Of a DNA stretch of 64,000 nucleotides, positions 17,997 to 25,874 are shown piece by piece. Origin of the DNA: Bradyrhizobium sp. DOA9 (GTDB taxonomy: Bacteria > Pseudomonadota > Alphaproteobacteria > Rhizobiales > Xanthobacteraceae); the NCBI RefSeq assembly GCF_000617845.2, contig NZ_DF820425.1, forward strand, positions 3,523,725 through 3,587,724. Direction: 5' to 3'. The position numbers and the translations under genes are program-made. Each line of letters begins with the position of its first letter. Position 1 is the stretch's first letter. The notes under the pieces are model-generated. The model searched no databases and was not told the origin of the DNA. It saw only the letters and a program-made list of their open reading frames with translations.

Positions 17997-18566
17997 TTGA
18001 GCGCGACACAGGCGGCTTCGGACGAGATCCTGATCGCCAGGATCGCTCAAGGTGACCGGCTTGCCATGCAGGTGCTGTACGGGCGGCATCATGTCAGGGT
18101 TTACAGGTTCGGGCTGAGGCTCGTGCGGGACGAGCAGGCGGCGGAAGACCTCATCAGCGAGGTGTTTCTCGACGTCTGGCGTCAAGCCGGCAAGTTCGAG
18201 GGCCGATCCGCCGTTTCCACCTGGCTGCTGGCAATCACCCGATTCAAGGCCCTGTCTGCGCTCCGGCGCAGAAAGGATTTCGAGCTGGACGAAGAAGCCG
18301 CCAACGCGATCGAGGATACGTCCGACGATCCGGAAACGGTGGTGCAGAAGAAGGATACCAGTGAGGCGTTGCGGGAGTGTCTGACGGGCCTCTCGCCGGA
18401 TCACCGGGAAATCGTCGATCTCGTCTACTACCACGAGAAGTCCGTGGAAGAAGTGGCCGAAATCGTCGGGATTCCGGAGAACACTGTGAAGACGCGCTTG
18501 TTCTATGCGCGCAAGAAACTGGCCGAACTGCTGAAGGCAGCCGGCGTTGAGCGAGGCTGGCCATGA
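17997..18566 (+). CDS. ECF-type RNA polymerase sigma factor (subtilase operon)
   Basis: Second ECF sigma of the window, about 189 residues. Region 2 reads YGRHHVRVYRFGLRLVRDEQAAEDLISEVFLDVWR and region 4 LTGLSPDHREIVDLVYYHE ... IPENTVKTRLFYARKKL. TTG 17997 is used as the start because no nearby ATG exists; the true start could be further upstream because the frame stays open. Its stop overlaps the start of the anti-sigma gene (ATGA), followed by an exported subtilase, so one regulatory operon is likely, probably autoregulated. Confidence 0.88.
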   Translation: MSATQAASDEILIARIAQGDRLAMQVLYGRHHVRVYRFGLRLVRDEQAAEDLISEVFLDVWRQAGKFEGRSAVSTWLLAITRFKALSALRRRKDFELDEEAANAIEDTSDDPETVVQKKDTSEALRECLTGLSPDHREIVDLVYYHEKSVEEVAEIVGIPENTVKTRLFYARKKLAELLKAAGVERGWP

Positions 18567-19258
18567 TGGCTTTGAGCAAAAAGATGCTGGAGCAAGAGCC
18601 CAGTGAGATTGAACTGCTGCTGCCCTGGCACGCCGCCGGCACGCTGAACCCGCGCGATGCGCGTCGTGTCGAGGAAGCGCTGGCGCGTGATCCGGAACTG
18701 GCGAAGCAATATGCGGCGATCCGCGGCGAGTACGAAGAGACCATTCACCTGAACGAGAGCCTGGGCGCTCCGTCGGCGCGCGCGATGCAGAAGCTGTTCG
18801 CCGCGATCGACGCCGAGCCGGCCCGGGCGAGCGGCTCGCTGCCGCTTTCGGCGCGCATCTCGACCTTCTTCGCGAGCCTGTCCCCGCGCACGCTGGCCTG
18901 GTCGGCGAGCCTCGGCGCCGTCGCGCTCGTGCTGCAGGCCGGAATCATCGGTGCCGTGCTGATGAAGAACCAGCCGGCGACTTTCCAGACCGCCTCGCTC
19001 TCGACCAGTGCGCCGATCACACGCGAACTCGGCAGCGCGGCCGCGCCGGCGCGTGCGCTGGTGCGCTTCACGCCCGAGGCGCGCGTCGCCGACATCACCG
19101 CGCTGCTCGACAGCTACCAGGCTTCGATCATCGGCGATGCCAAGGGCGGCATGTTCCGTCTCCAGTTCGACAAGGCGATGAGCCAGGACGAGCTCGCCTC
19201 GCTGCTCGGCAGGATGCAGCGCGAGAAATTCGTCAACCTCGCCGTCGCGGCGCCGTAG
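18563..19258 (+). CDS. transmembrane anti-sigma factor (no zinc motif)
   Basis: A 231-residue protein with a cytoplasmic helical N-terminus (LLLPWHAAGTLNPRDARRVEEALARDPELAKQ), the shape of anti-sigma domains, one membrane helix around residues 112-133 (WSASLGAVALVLQAGIIGAVL) and a periplasmic C-terminal part. It lacks the HxxxCxxC zinc motif, so it is a non-zinc type. The periplasmic end (ARALVRFTPEARVADITALL ... LASLLGRMQREKFVNLA) resembles subtilase propeptide/anti-sigma C-terminal folds. It overlaps the sigma gene by four bases and is followed by a secreted protease 17 bases later. Confidence 0.82.
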   Translation: MMALSKKMLEQEPSEIELLLPWHAAGTLNPRDARRVEEALARDPELAKQYAAIRGEYEETIHLNESLGAPSARAMQKLFAAIDAEPARASGSLPLSARISTFFASLSPRTLAWSASLGAVALVLQAGIIGAVLMKNQPATFQTASLSTSAPITRELGSAAAPARALVRFTPEARVADITALLDSYQASIIGDAKGGMFRLQFDKAMSQDELASLLGRMQREKFVNLAVAAP

Positions 19259-19275
19259 GCAGCGCTGCTGAACCG

Positions 19276-20991
19276 ATGACGGGCAAATCCGACAGCAGGG
19301 TGCGCGCCGGGGCCTGCGCTTCATCCATCGGCGTTGCGCTTCTGGTCGCCTCCTGTTTCGGAGTCGAGATTGCACAGGCGCAGGCGATCATGCGCGCGCC
19401 CACGATCAGCGTGCCCTCGCGCACGCCGACCATCTCTCCCAACATCGCCCCCCGGATCAGCCCGAACATCGCTGTGCGCCCGGTGAGCGTCGACCGCGGC
19501 CCGCGGACGATGGCGACCATTCCCCATACCACCACGTCGCGTATCCGGCCGCCGACGACGGTGCTGCCCTACGCGCGTTACTCGCCCAACCTTTATCCGG
19601 CCTGCACCGCGCCCTACCGTGCTGCCGACGGCGAATGTCTGGCGCAGGCGAATGCAGGCGGCGAGGGCAGCGGCAAATCCGGCAAGAAGAGCGCCGGCAA
19701 GGGGCGCGGCAACGACACGCCGGTCGCGCTGACCGCCCGCAGCTTCGCAGGGGAATTCGTCGCCGAGATCGACGGCGCGCTGTCGACGGCCGAAGCCGAC
19801 GAACTGGCGCGTCGCCACGGCCTGACCCGGCTCGCTTCCGAGAATTTCCCGCTGATCGGAGCCACGTTCGGCCTGTTCCGCATCGCTGATGGCCGGCCCT
19901 ACGAAACCGTGCGGCGCGAATTCGCGGCCGACGGCAGCGTGCGCTCGCTGCAGCCGAACTTCCGCTACGTGCTCCAGGACCAGAAATCGTCGGCCGCGAC
20001 CGAGGGCGATCCTGCACAATATGCACTGGCAAAGCTCCGCCTGCCGCAGGCCCATACGCTGGCGCACGGGGCCAACGTCACGATCGCCGTGATCGATTCC
20101 GGCGTCGACGCTCGGCATCCCGAACTTGCCAATTCCATCGCCGACAATTTCGACGCGCTCGGCAGTGCCGAAGGGCCGCATGTCCACGGCACCGGCATCG
20201 CGGGGGCGATCGCGGCCCATGCCCGTCTGATGGGCAGCGCGCCCGAGGCCCGCATCATCGCCATCAGGGCCTTTGGCGGTGCCAATGGCGGTGCGGAGAG
20301 CTCGTCCTACATCATCCTGCGTTCCCTGAATTACGCCGCCGAGCACGGCGCGCAGATCGTCAATATGAGCTTTGCCGGCCCGAAGGACGCGGTGATCGAG
20401 CGCGCGATCGCGGCGACCGCCGCGCGTGGTCTCGTGCTGATCGCGGCCGCCGGCAATGCCGGCGCGAAATCGCCGCCGCTCTATCCGGCTGCCAATCCCA
20501 ACGTGATTGCGGTCAGCGCGACAGATCGGCAGGACAGGCTGTTCGCTGCCTCCAACCGCGGCAACTACATCGCCGTCGCGGCTCCCGGCGTCGACATCTT
20601 CCTGCCGGCACCCGACGGCAAATACCAGATGACGTCGGGAACCTCGTTCTCAGCCGCCTATGTCTCAGGCGTCGCGGCGCTGCTGCTCGAGCGCAACTAC
20701 GCACTCAAGCCGGAAGCGCTACGCATGACGCTGGTGAAGACCGCGCGCGACCTCGGCTCACCCGGGCGTGACGACCTCTTCGGCGACGGTCAGGCCGACG
20801 CGTTTGCCGCCGTCATGGCTATTCCCGCCGACAGCGCGACGCCGGTCGCTGCTGCCTCGGGTACAACAAAACGTGAAGATGCTCCGAAGCGTCGCGAGGA
20901 GCCGGGTATCCGCGCGATCGAGCAGCCTTCGCTGTCGAGTGCGGAGGATAAATCCGCGGTTTCTCAGGCAGATAGGCCGGCGACACGGTAG
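19276..20991 (+). CDS. secreted S8 family serine peptidase (subtilase)
   Basis: Exported subtilisin-like protease of 571 residues. A signal peptide (IGVALLVASCFGVEIAQAQA) is followed by a Pro/Ser/Thr-rich segment (about 40-110), a basic Gly/Lys-rich linker and a propeptide-like part (about 155-235). The catalytic triad is intact: D274 (AVIDSGVD), H304 (HVHGTGIAG) and S457 (SGTSFSAAYVSG); N393 in AAGNAG supplies the oxyanion hole. The C-terminal 65 residues are low complexity. Third gene in an ECF sigma/anti-sigma operon, so expression is likely tied to that sigma; cleavage of the anti-sigma or of an envelope protein is a plausible role but unproven. Confidence 0.92.
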   Translation: MTGKSDSRVRAGACASSIGVALLVASCFGVEIAQAQAIMRAPTISVPSRTPTISPNIAPRISPNIAVRPVSVDRGPRTMATIPHTTTSRIRPPTTVLPYARYSPNLYPACTAPYRAADGECLAQANAGGEGSGKSGKKSAGKGRGNDTPVALTARSFAGEFVAEIDGALSTAEADELARRHGLTRLASENFPLIGATFGLFRIADGRPYETVRREFAADGSVRSLQPNFRYVLQDQKSSAATEGDPAQYALAKLRLPQAHTLAHGANVTIAVIDSGVDARHPELANSIADNFDALGSAEGPHVHGTGIAGAIAAHARLMGSAPEARIIAIRAFGGANGGAESSSYIILRSLNYAAEHGAQIVNMSFAGPKDAVIERAIAATAARGLVLIAAAGNAGAKSPPLYPAANPNVIAVSATDRQDRLFAASNRGNYIAVAAPGVDIFLPAPDGKYQMTSGTSFSAAYVSGVAALLLERNYALKPEALRMTLVKTARDLGSPGRDDLFGDGQADAFAAVMAIPADSATPVAAASGTTKREDAPKRREEPGIRAIEQPSLSSAEDKSAVSQADRPATR

Positions 20992-21151
20992 TCGCTGCGA
21001 CAACTTTGCGCGTACGCCGAAGTTTGGAAAATCAAACCGCGCATTGAACGTTCAGCCCGCTGCCACGACCAACTGATGTGGGAGCGGTCATCCCTCCCCA
21101 TCAGTCATATCAGGCGCGAGCGCCCATCCACCCCAAGCGCCCATATGGCTC

Positions 21152-21190
21152 GACCCGTCCGGTTGTCCCCCCGGACGGGTCTTTTCTTTT
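21152..21190 (+). terminator. intrinsic terminator
   Basis: Perfect 11-base stem GACCCGTCCGG / CCGGACGGGTC with a loop of eight bases, followed directly by TTTTCTTTT. It ends plus-strand transcription coming from the ECF/anti-sigma/subtilase operon, or from a small transcript starting in the gap. Confidence 0.85.
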
Positions 21191-21356
21191 GGGGCGATCG
21201 ATTTTTTCTTTTGGGCGTCCGATTTTTCGAAGCTTCGCATCCGTTCAGCTTGCGGTTGAAGATCGCCACCGCGTCGGTCGCTGCCGCGTGCGCGGCATGC
21301 CGCAACTCCGTCATGCTTGTGCGAAGCTTGACTCGAAAACCCAGCAATTCTCCGCA

Positions 21357-21371
21357 CGACTACGGTAGTCG
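21357..21371. promoter_or_regulatory. 15-base perfect palindrome upstream of TIGR03809 gene
   Basis: CGACTAC-G-GTAGTCG, two perfect 7-base arms, 124 bases before the start of the TIGR03809-like gene. Candidate regulator binding site; the regulator is unknown. Confidence 0.35.
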
Positions 21372-21494
21372 ATGACCAATGCCGCGTCGTTGCTGGACAA
21401 GTCAAAACTTTTCCACAAAATATTCATGTCGCGTCTAAATTGATTCGTGTGCGTTGCGTCCCCCGCGTCCGTGTTTCTCCTGACGGGCTGGTTC

Positions 21495-22298
21495 ATGACA
21501 CATCGCCAAGAATTCGTTCGCGAAGAATTCGTTCGCGACGCGGCTGGGAGCCGCCAAATCGCGGCGCGCTGGTGCGCTCTCGCCGAGCAGCGCCTGCAAC
21601 ATCTCTCCGAGATGTTCGAGACGGGCCGCTGGCGCCGCTATCATTCCGAGATCGCATTCCTCGAAAACATCCAGGAGGCCAAGCGCGCCGTTCAGACCTG
21701 GCGCGCGCTTGCGACCGGCGGGGACGTCGCCGAGGCGGCTGCGAGCGTGACGCCGGCATTCGGCTGGTCGCCGGCGACGATGCCCCGCATGGCGCCGCGC
21801 GAGCAGGCGCAGACCGTGCAGCCCAATACCTTGCAGCCCAATACCTTGCAGCTCAAGACCTTGCAGCCAAAGGCCGTTCACATCGCTCCCGAGACCGCCA
21901 CGCTGGTCAGGCTCGACCCGAAACCGGACGTGCTCGCGGAGATCACCGAAGCCCCGATCACGCCGCTTGCCATGCCGGTAGCCTGGCCGTCGTTCGCCGC
22001 GCCTGCCGGGATGCCGCCGCTCGAAGCTTCCGCTGCGAAGGCCCCGTTCACCGCACCTGCCGTGAGACCGCCGCTCGCGCAGCCGGCTGCAACCGCGCCA
22101 TTCACCGCGCCGGAAGTGAGGCCGCCGGTACCTGCCGCGAAGCCGCCGAAAACCGCGCCTGCAGCGATGGCGGCGCTGCTGCCGCAGTTCGCCCCGCCCG
22201 CCGAGGAAATCGTCGCCGCCCCCGAGCGCGTCGTCGAATTCACCTTCAGCCTCGACGGCCTGGAAGCGAAGTACCCGCTGCTGCGGAACGCGTTCTAG
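21495..22298 (+). CDS. TIGR03809 family protein with tandem repeats
   Basis: A 267-residue protein. The N-terminal 70 residues carry the family signature (RQIAARWCALAEQRLQHLSE followed by MFETGRWRRYHSEIAFLENI). The rest is Pro/Ala-rich and repetitive: three copies of a five-residue unit (LQPNT LQPNT LQLKT, from a 15-base DNA repeat), a doubled EFVRE/EFVRD near the start, and two 16-residue repeats beginning APFTAP. It ends with a conserved block (VVEFTFSLDGLEAKYPLLRN). Start at ATG 21495 (MTHRQEF) avoids a hydrophobic read-through from upstream. TIGR03809 and TIGR03808 genes tend to be neighbours, as here. Function unknown. Confidence 0.75.
   Translation: MTHRQEFVREEFVRDAAGSRQIAARWCALAEQRLQHLSEMFETGRWRRYHSEIAFLENIQEAKRAVQTWRALATGGDVAEAAASVTPAFGWSPATMPRMAPREQAQTVQPNTLQPNTLQLKTLQPKAVHIAPETATLVRLDPKPDVLAEITEAPITPLAMPVAWPSFAAPAGMPPLEASAAKAPFTAPAVRPPLAQPAATAPFTAPEVRPPVPAAKPPKTAPAAMAALLPQFAPPAEEIVAAPERVVEFTFSLDGLEAKYPLLRNAF
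21817..21868 (+). repeat. 15-base tandem repeat within TIGR03809 gene
   Basis: Three and a half units of CCCAATACCTTGCAG (third unit CTCAAGACCTTGCAG). The unit is a multiple of three, so copy-number change would alter length but not frame. Confidence 0.85.
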
Positions 22299-23665
22299 CG
22301 CCGAACCGCATTGCCGCCGACCACCAGCTGCGCGAAGCGCTGTGCGCCGTCGGCTGACAGGTCCGACGTCACCGCGCGGGCGTGATCGAGGCCGACCACG
22401 GCGCCGCGCGGCGTCTCGGAGATCATGTTGTTGTTGACGAGCGCGGTGCCGGCGCCGGGCACGACGGAGACCCCGATTCCGGCCAGCGCCTTGCGGATCA
22501 CGTTGCCCGTGATCGCGACGTCGCGCAGATATTTGCCCCAGCCGGCGACGATGCCGTAGGACGGCGCGTTCTCGATCACGTTGCCGGTCACCGAAGAATC
22601 CGCCTCGATGTAGATGCCGACGCCGGCATCGTCATCAGGCGCGGTGCCGATCGGCCGCTTCGGGATCAGATTGCGGATGATGTTGCCCTGGACCACCGCG
22701 ATGCGGCCGCCTTCGTTGAAATTGCAGACGGAGACGCCGACGGCCGCGCCGTCCACGATGTTGTTGGCGATCACCGCGGCCTCGAACGCGAACTCGGAAT
22801 AGAGCGCGACCTCGCGCACGTCGCTGACGCTGTTGCCGGTGATGTGGATGTTCGAGGCCGAGTTGCCGCGCACCGCCGAATAGTCGCAGTTCCTGATGCG
22901 GTTGCCGCGCACGATCACGTTGCCGGCGCGAAAGGCGTTGATGGCATTGCCGTATTGGCCCGAGCCGCCGGGGCCGGCCTTGATGTTCTCGATGCGGTTG
23001 TCGGCGACGAGCGTGCCGTCGTCGCCGATCGCGGTGCGCAGGATCTCGATCCCGTTGTCGTTGGTGCCGAGAATCGTGTTGCGGCAGACACCGAGGCCCC
23101 TGGCGTCGAACGACACGACCGCCGTCACCGCGATGTCGTTGAAGATATTGCCGGAGATGTCGCCGGCCACCTGCTCGAGCCAGATGCCGCTGCCGCCCGA
23201 GCGCGTGATCGTGCAATCGGTGATGCGGACGTCGCGCCCGCCGAGGACGTGGATCAGGCCGCGCCGTGTCGGCAGCGGGATGCCGCCGCCGTCGAAGGTG
23301 ATGCCGGTGAGGCCGATCGCATCGGAGCCGTCGCTCTGGATCGCCGAGGCGCCGCCGGTGAAAACGAGCTTGGTCGCGCCGCGCACGCCGATCAGCTGCG
23401 CGCCGTTCGGCAGCCGCAACAGACCGGTGCGGTACACGCCGGGTGGCAAGGCGAGCGGCAACTGCGCCCGCGCGGCCTCGTCGATGGCACGCTGCAGCGC
23501 GCGAGTCTGGTCCTCGCTGCTGCCGGGCCGCACGCCGTATTGGCTGGCATCGCGTCCGAGCAGCGACGTCAGCGGCGCGGCGCGCGCGGCCTCGACTGGC
23601 ATGGCGAGCGCACCGGCAATGCCAGCGGTCGAAGCCCCGATGAGACGACGGCGATTGAGGTCCAT
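22295..23665 (-). CDS. TIGR03808 family Tat-exported parallel beta-helix protein
   Basis: A 456-residue right-handed beta-helix protein. The N-terminus MDLNRRRLIGASTAGIAGAL with an AAARA-type cleavage region is a twin-arginine signal, so the protein folds before export. A pectate-lyase-like start (DQTRALQRAIDEAARAQLPL ... LPPGVYRTGLLRLP) is followed by many coil repeats of the form I-x-GN-x-I (for example ITGNSVSDV, VIANNIVDG, VTGNVIENA, ITGNVIRKA). No catalytic residues of a known glycosidase can be identified. It is convergent with the TIGR03809 gene and the two stop codons share the bases CTAG. Likely a periplasmic or surface carbohydrate-binding protein; function unproven. Confidence 0.88.
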   Translation of the reverse strand: MDLNRRRLIGASTAGIAGALAMPVEAARAAPLTSLLGRDASQYGVRPGSSEDQTRALQRAIDEAARAQLPLALPPGVYRTGLLRLPNGAQLIGVRGATKLVFTGGASAIQSDGSDAIGLTGITFDGGGIPLPTRRGLIHVLGGRDVRITDCTITRSGGSGIWLEQVAGDISGNIFNDIAVTAVVSFDARGLGVCRNTILGTNDNGIEILRTAIGDDGTLVADNRIENIKAGPGGSGQYGNAINAFRAGNVIVRGNRIRNCDYSAVRGNSASNIHITGNSVSDVREVALYSEFAFEAAVIANNIVDGAAVGVSVCNFNEGGRIAVVQGNIIRNLIPKRPIGTAPDDDAGVGIYIEADSSVTGNVIENAPSYGIVAGWGKYLRDVAITGNVIRKALAGIGVSVVPGAGTALVNNNMISETPRGAVVGLDHARAVTSDLSADGAQRFAQLVVGGNAVRR

Positions 23666-23779
23666 GACGCGTCCTCCGGCGGACGCGGGAGGTGTCCGCG
23701 GGGGACTAGGTAGCGCAGGGCGGGCGAGAGTGCGGGGATTGTTCGCGGTAGGGTTAAATGTTTACGCAAGAGACGGTGT

Positions 23780-23873
23780 CGTAGGGTGGGCAAAGGCGCC
23801 CTTGCGCCGTGCCCACCACCTGTCAAATACTGCAAGAGAAGACGTGGGCACGCTTCGCTTTGCCCACCCTACG
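23780..23873. repeat. dispersed palindromic repeat, family B
   Basis: Outer arms CGTAGGGTGGGCAAAG and CTTTGCCCACCCTACG are perfect complements; internal arms GCCGTGCCCACCA and ACGTGGGCACG also pair. Copies or parts occur at 47170-47289 and 43679-43729. The right edge overlaps the end of the pcp gene and supplies its TAG stop. Confidence 0.8.
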
Positions 23874-24525
23874 AGACCTTCGTGTTCCGCGCCTTCCGTG
23901 CCAGCTGCACCATCTCCATCAGCATCGCTTCCCCCGCATCCACCAGCTCCTCCAGCGTGATGCGGGCCGCGCCCTTGCGGCGAACGGCGCCGCTGCGCGC
24001 GAGCAGGGGAATGTGGATGAAGGCCGCGAGCCTGGGCCCGCCCGTCTTCACGTGCTCGATCACGCGCCAGCTCAAATAGTTGCAGAGATAGGCGCCGGCA
24101 TCGCGCGAGGGGCGCGCGTCGATGCCGGTGAGGCGCGCGGCGCGCAGCAGCCTTGCGGTGTGCGGACCGAACATCATCGCGTCCGCATGGCCGGCGATGC
24201 CGCGCTTGGCCGAGCGGGTGTTGGCGGCATCGGGCCAGAGCATGGTGACGGCGTTGCGCGCCCGGGTCTCGATGCGCAGGTACGGCGTGCGGGCGGCGAG
24301 GCCGAACATCAGCAGCGCGTCGGGCTTTTGCGCAGCGAGCACGTCGGGCAATTGGCGGTCGACCGCGGCATAGGTGACCGGGAAGATGTGGCTCGAGAGC
24401 GCGACATCGTCGAGCGCGGGCCGGCGAAGTTGGGCCAGCCGCGCCACCAGCGGCTGGGTCGGATTATGGGGCGCGCCGGGAAACGGACCGAAGCCGGTGA
24501 GGAGAATGCGGAGCTTGTCGCTCAT
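23869..24525 (-). CDS. pcp: pyroglutamyl-peptidase I-like cysteine peptidase (C15)
   Basis: Removes N-terminal pyroglutamate from peptides, or a related activity. 218 residues, the family length. The opening LRILLTGFGPFPGAPHNPTQ is the C15 signature, and the catalytic triad is visible as E86 (LRIETRARN), C148 (AGAYLCNYLSW) and H171 (AAFIHIPL). The start ATG overlaps the stop of meaB by four bases, so the two are co-transcribed. The stop codon lies inside a dispersed repeat, so the last residues may have been altered by repeat insertion. The tie to meaB may be only positional. Confidence 0.85.
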   Translation of the reverse strand: MSDKLRILLTGFGPFPGAPHNPTQPLVARLAQLRRPALDDVALSSHIFPVTYAAVDRQLPDVLAAQKPDALLMFGLAARTPYLRIETRARNAVTMLWPDAANTRSAKRGIAGHADAMMFGPHTARLLRAARLTGIDARPSRDAGAYLCNYLSWRVIEHVKTGGPRLAAFIHIPLLARSGAVRRKGAARITLEELVDAGEAMLMEMVQLARKARNTKVS

Positions 24526-25508
24526 TGCAGCAACTCCAGGATCTGCTCGGCGGCGAGCGCCGGCGTGAGATGGCCATCGGCGACCTCGGCCTCGATCTTG
24601 CGGACTTTCGACCGCACCGACGCCTCGCTGCGCAGCCGCGCCAGCATGCGCTGCTCCAGCATCGACCACATCCACTTCACCTGCTGCTCGCGCCGCCGTG
24701 CGGCGAAATCGCCGGACGCGTTCATCGCCTTGCGGTGATCCAGAACCTTCTGCCAGATCTTTGCGATGCCCTCGCCAGTCAGCGCCGAATAGGTCTCGAC
24801 CGGTGGATGCCAATGCTCGGACCGTGGGCTGAGGATATGCAGCGCGCCGCGATAATCGGCGGCGGTGATCTTGGCGCGCTTGAGATTGTCGCCGTCGGCC
24901 TTGTTGATTGCGATCATGTCGGCGAGCTCGACCAGGCCCTTCTTGATGCCCTGCAGTTCGTCGCCGCCACCCGGCAGCATGAGGGCGAGGAAGAAGTCGG
25001 TCATGTCGCAGACCGCGGTCTCGGACTGGCCGATGCCGACGGTCTCCACCAGCACGACGTCGAAGCCGGCGGCCTCGCAGAGCAGCATCGCCTCGCGCGT
25101 CTTCGCCGCGACGCCGCCGAGCGTGCCCGAGGACGGCGAGGGCCGGATGAAGGCATCGTTCGACGCCGAGAGCCGCGCCATCCGCGTCTTGTCGCCGAGG
25201 ATCGAGCCGCCGCTGCGCGCCGAGGAGGGGTCGACCGCGAGCACGGCGACCTTGTTGCCCTGCTCGATCAGATAGGTCCCGAGCGCATCGATGGTGGTGG
25301 ATTTGCCGACGCCGGGCGATCCCGTGATGCCGACGCGAAACGCCTTGCCGGTGTCGGGCAGCAGCATCTGCACCAGCTCGCGTGCCAGCGCCTGGTGGTC
25401 GCTGCGCCGGCTCTCCACCAGCGTGATCGCACGGGCGAGGGCCGCGCGACTGCCGGCGCGCACGTCGCGGGAGAGGGTCTTGATGTCGATGGATTTGGGA
25501 CTGGTCAT
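24522..25508 (-). CDS. meaB: methylmalonyl-CoA mutase-associated GTPase MeaB
   Basis: G3E-type P-loop GTPase that gates cobalamin loading and protects methylmalonyl-CoA mutase from inactivation. 328 residues. Walker A is GSPGVGKST (from G63), the base-II region reads DPSSARSGGSILGDKTRM, switch/Walker B ETVGIGQSE and the G4 motif NKAD. The C-terminal helical dimerisation part (RREQQVKWMWSMLEQRMLA) is complete. The mutase genes lie about 5 kb away on the same strand, separated by a toxin-antitoxin pair and a tricarboxylate transporter, so the genes are close but not in one tight operon. Confidence 0.95.
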   Translation of the reverse strand: MTSPKSIDIKTLSRDVRAGSRAALARAITLVESRRSDHQALARELVQMLLPDTGKAFRVGITGSPGVGKSTTIDALGTYLIEQGNKVAVLAVDPSSARSGGSILGDKTRMARLSASNDAFIRPSPSSGTLGGVAAKTREAMLLCEAAGFDVVLVETVGIGQSETAVCDMTDFFLALMLPGGGDELQGIKKGLVELADMIAINKADGDNLKRAKITAADYRGALHILSPRSEHWHPPVETYSALTGEGIAKIWQKVLDHRKAMNASGDFAARRREQQVKWMWSMLEQRMLARLRSEASVRSKVRKIEAEVADGHLTPALAAEQILELLQ

Positions 25509-25529
25509 CGTTGCTTTCGCGTCCAGCCG

Positions 25530-25874
25530 CTAGCGGCCTGACATGCGAACGTGTCTCTCAGCGCAGGATTTCAACGGCGGAAGGTGTGTTTGAATGATAT
25601 CCCAAACGATCTCGGCCTTCGTCATATGGTAGGCATGACGCAGAAGATTTCCAAAATCGATCATCTTGCGCCAATCGATTCCAGGCTCCGTTCGCTTGAC
25701 CTCATCCGGGATGAATCTCGATGCCTCGCAGATGATCTCGAGAAGGCGCTCGATTGCGAGACGGGAGGTCTTTTCGGAGACAAATTGATCGAATGTGAGG
25801 CCCTTCGTGACATCTTCAATGTCCGATATGGCTTCCAAAATATCGAGCAGCCGGTCTTCGACGGTCGGCGGCAT
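25530..25874 (-). CDS. HepT-like (DUF86) HEPN ribonuclease toxin
   Basis: A 114-residue all-helical protein of the DUF86/HepT family, expected to be an mRNA- or tRNA-cleaving toxin. The active-site region reads DFGNLLRHAYHM, which matches the family's N-x-L-R-H-x-Y form: the His and the Tyr (target of AMPylation by the partner in studied pairs) are present, but the position usually held by Arg four residues before His is Gly. Another Arg is directly before the His. Start codon follows immediately after the stop of the nucleotidyltransferase gene. Together they form a MntA/HepT-type toxin-antitoxin module. Confidence 0.82.
   Translation of the reverse strand: MPPTVEDRLLDILEAISDIEDVTKGLTFDQFVSEKTSRLAIERLLEIICEASRFIPDEVKRTEPGIDWRKMIDFGNLLRHAYHMTKAEIVWDIIQTHLPPLKSCAERHVRMSGR

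Larger units (their letters stand above)
20992..21494. other. gene-free stretch after subtilase: terminator, possible small RNA, operator
   Basis: About 500 bases without a credible gene. It contains a strong intrinsic terminator (21152-21190), T-rich stretches at 21180-21230, a single DnaA-box-like TTTTCCACA (21409-21417) and a perfect palindrome at 21357-21371. The 150 bases before the terminator could be the 3' leader of the subtilase transcript or an independent small RNA. Confidence 0.45.

Noticed and set aside
17623..18000. 125-codon plus-strand frame before the second ECF sigma
   Set aside because: No family feature or ribosome-binding site; it lies in the presumed promoter region.
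21409..21417. DnaA box as part of a replication origin
   Set aside because: Only one box-like sequence, no cluster and no origin genes.
22382..23713. 443-codon plus-strand frame opposite TIGR03808
   Set aside because: Asp/Ala/Val/His-rich translation with no domain; the beta-helix gene on the other strand is clear.
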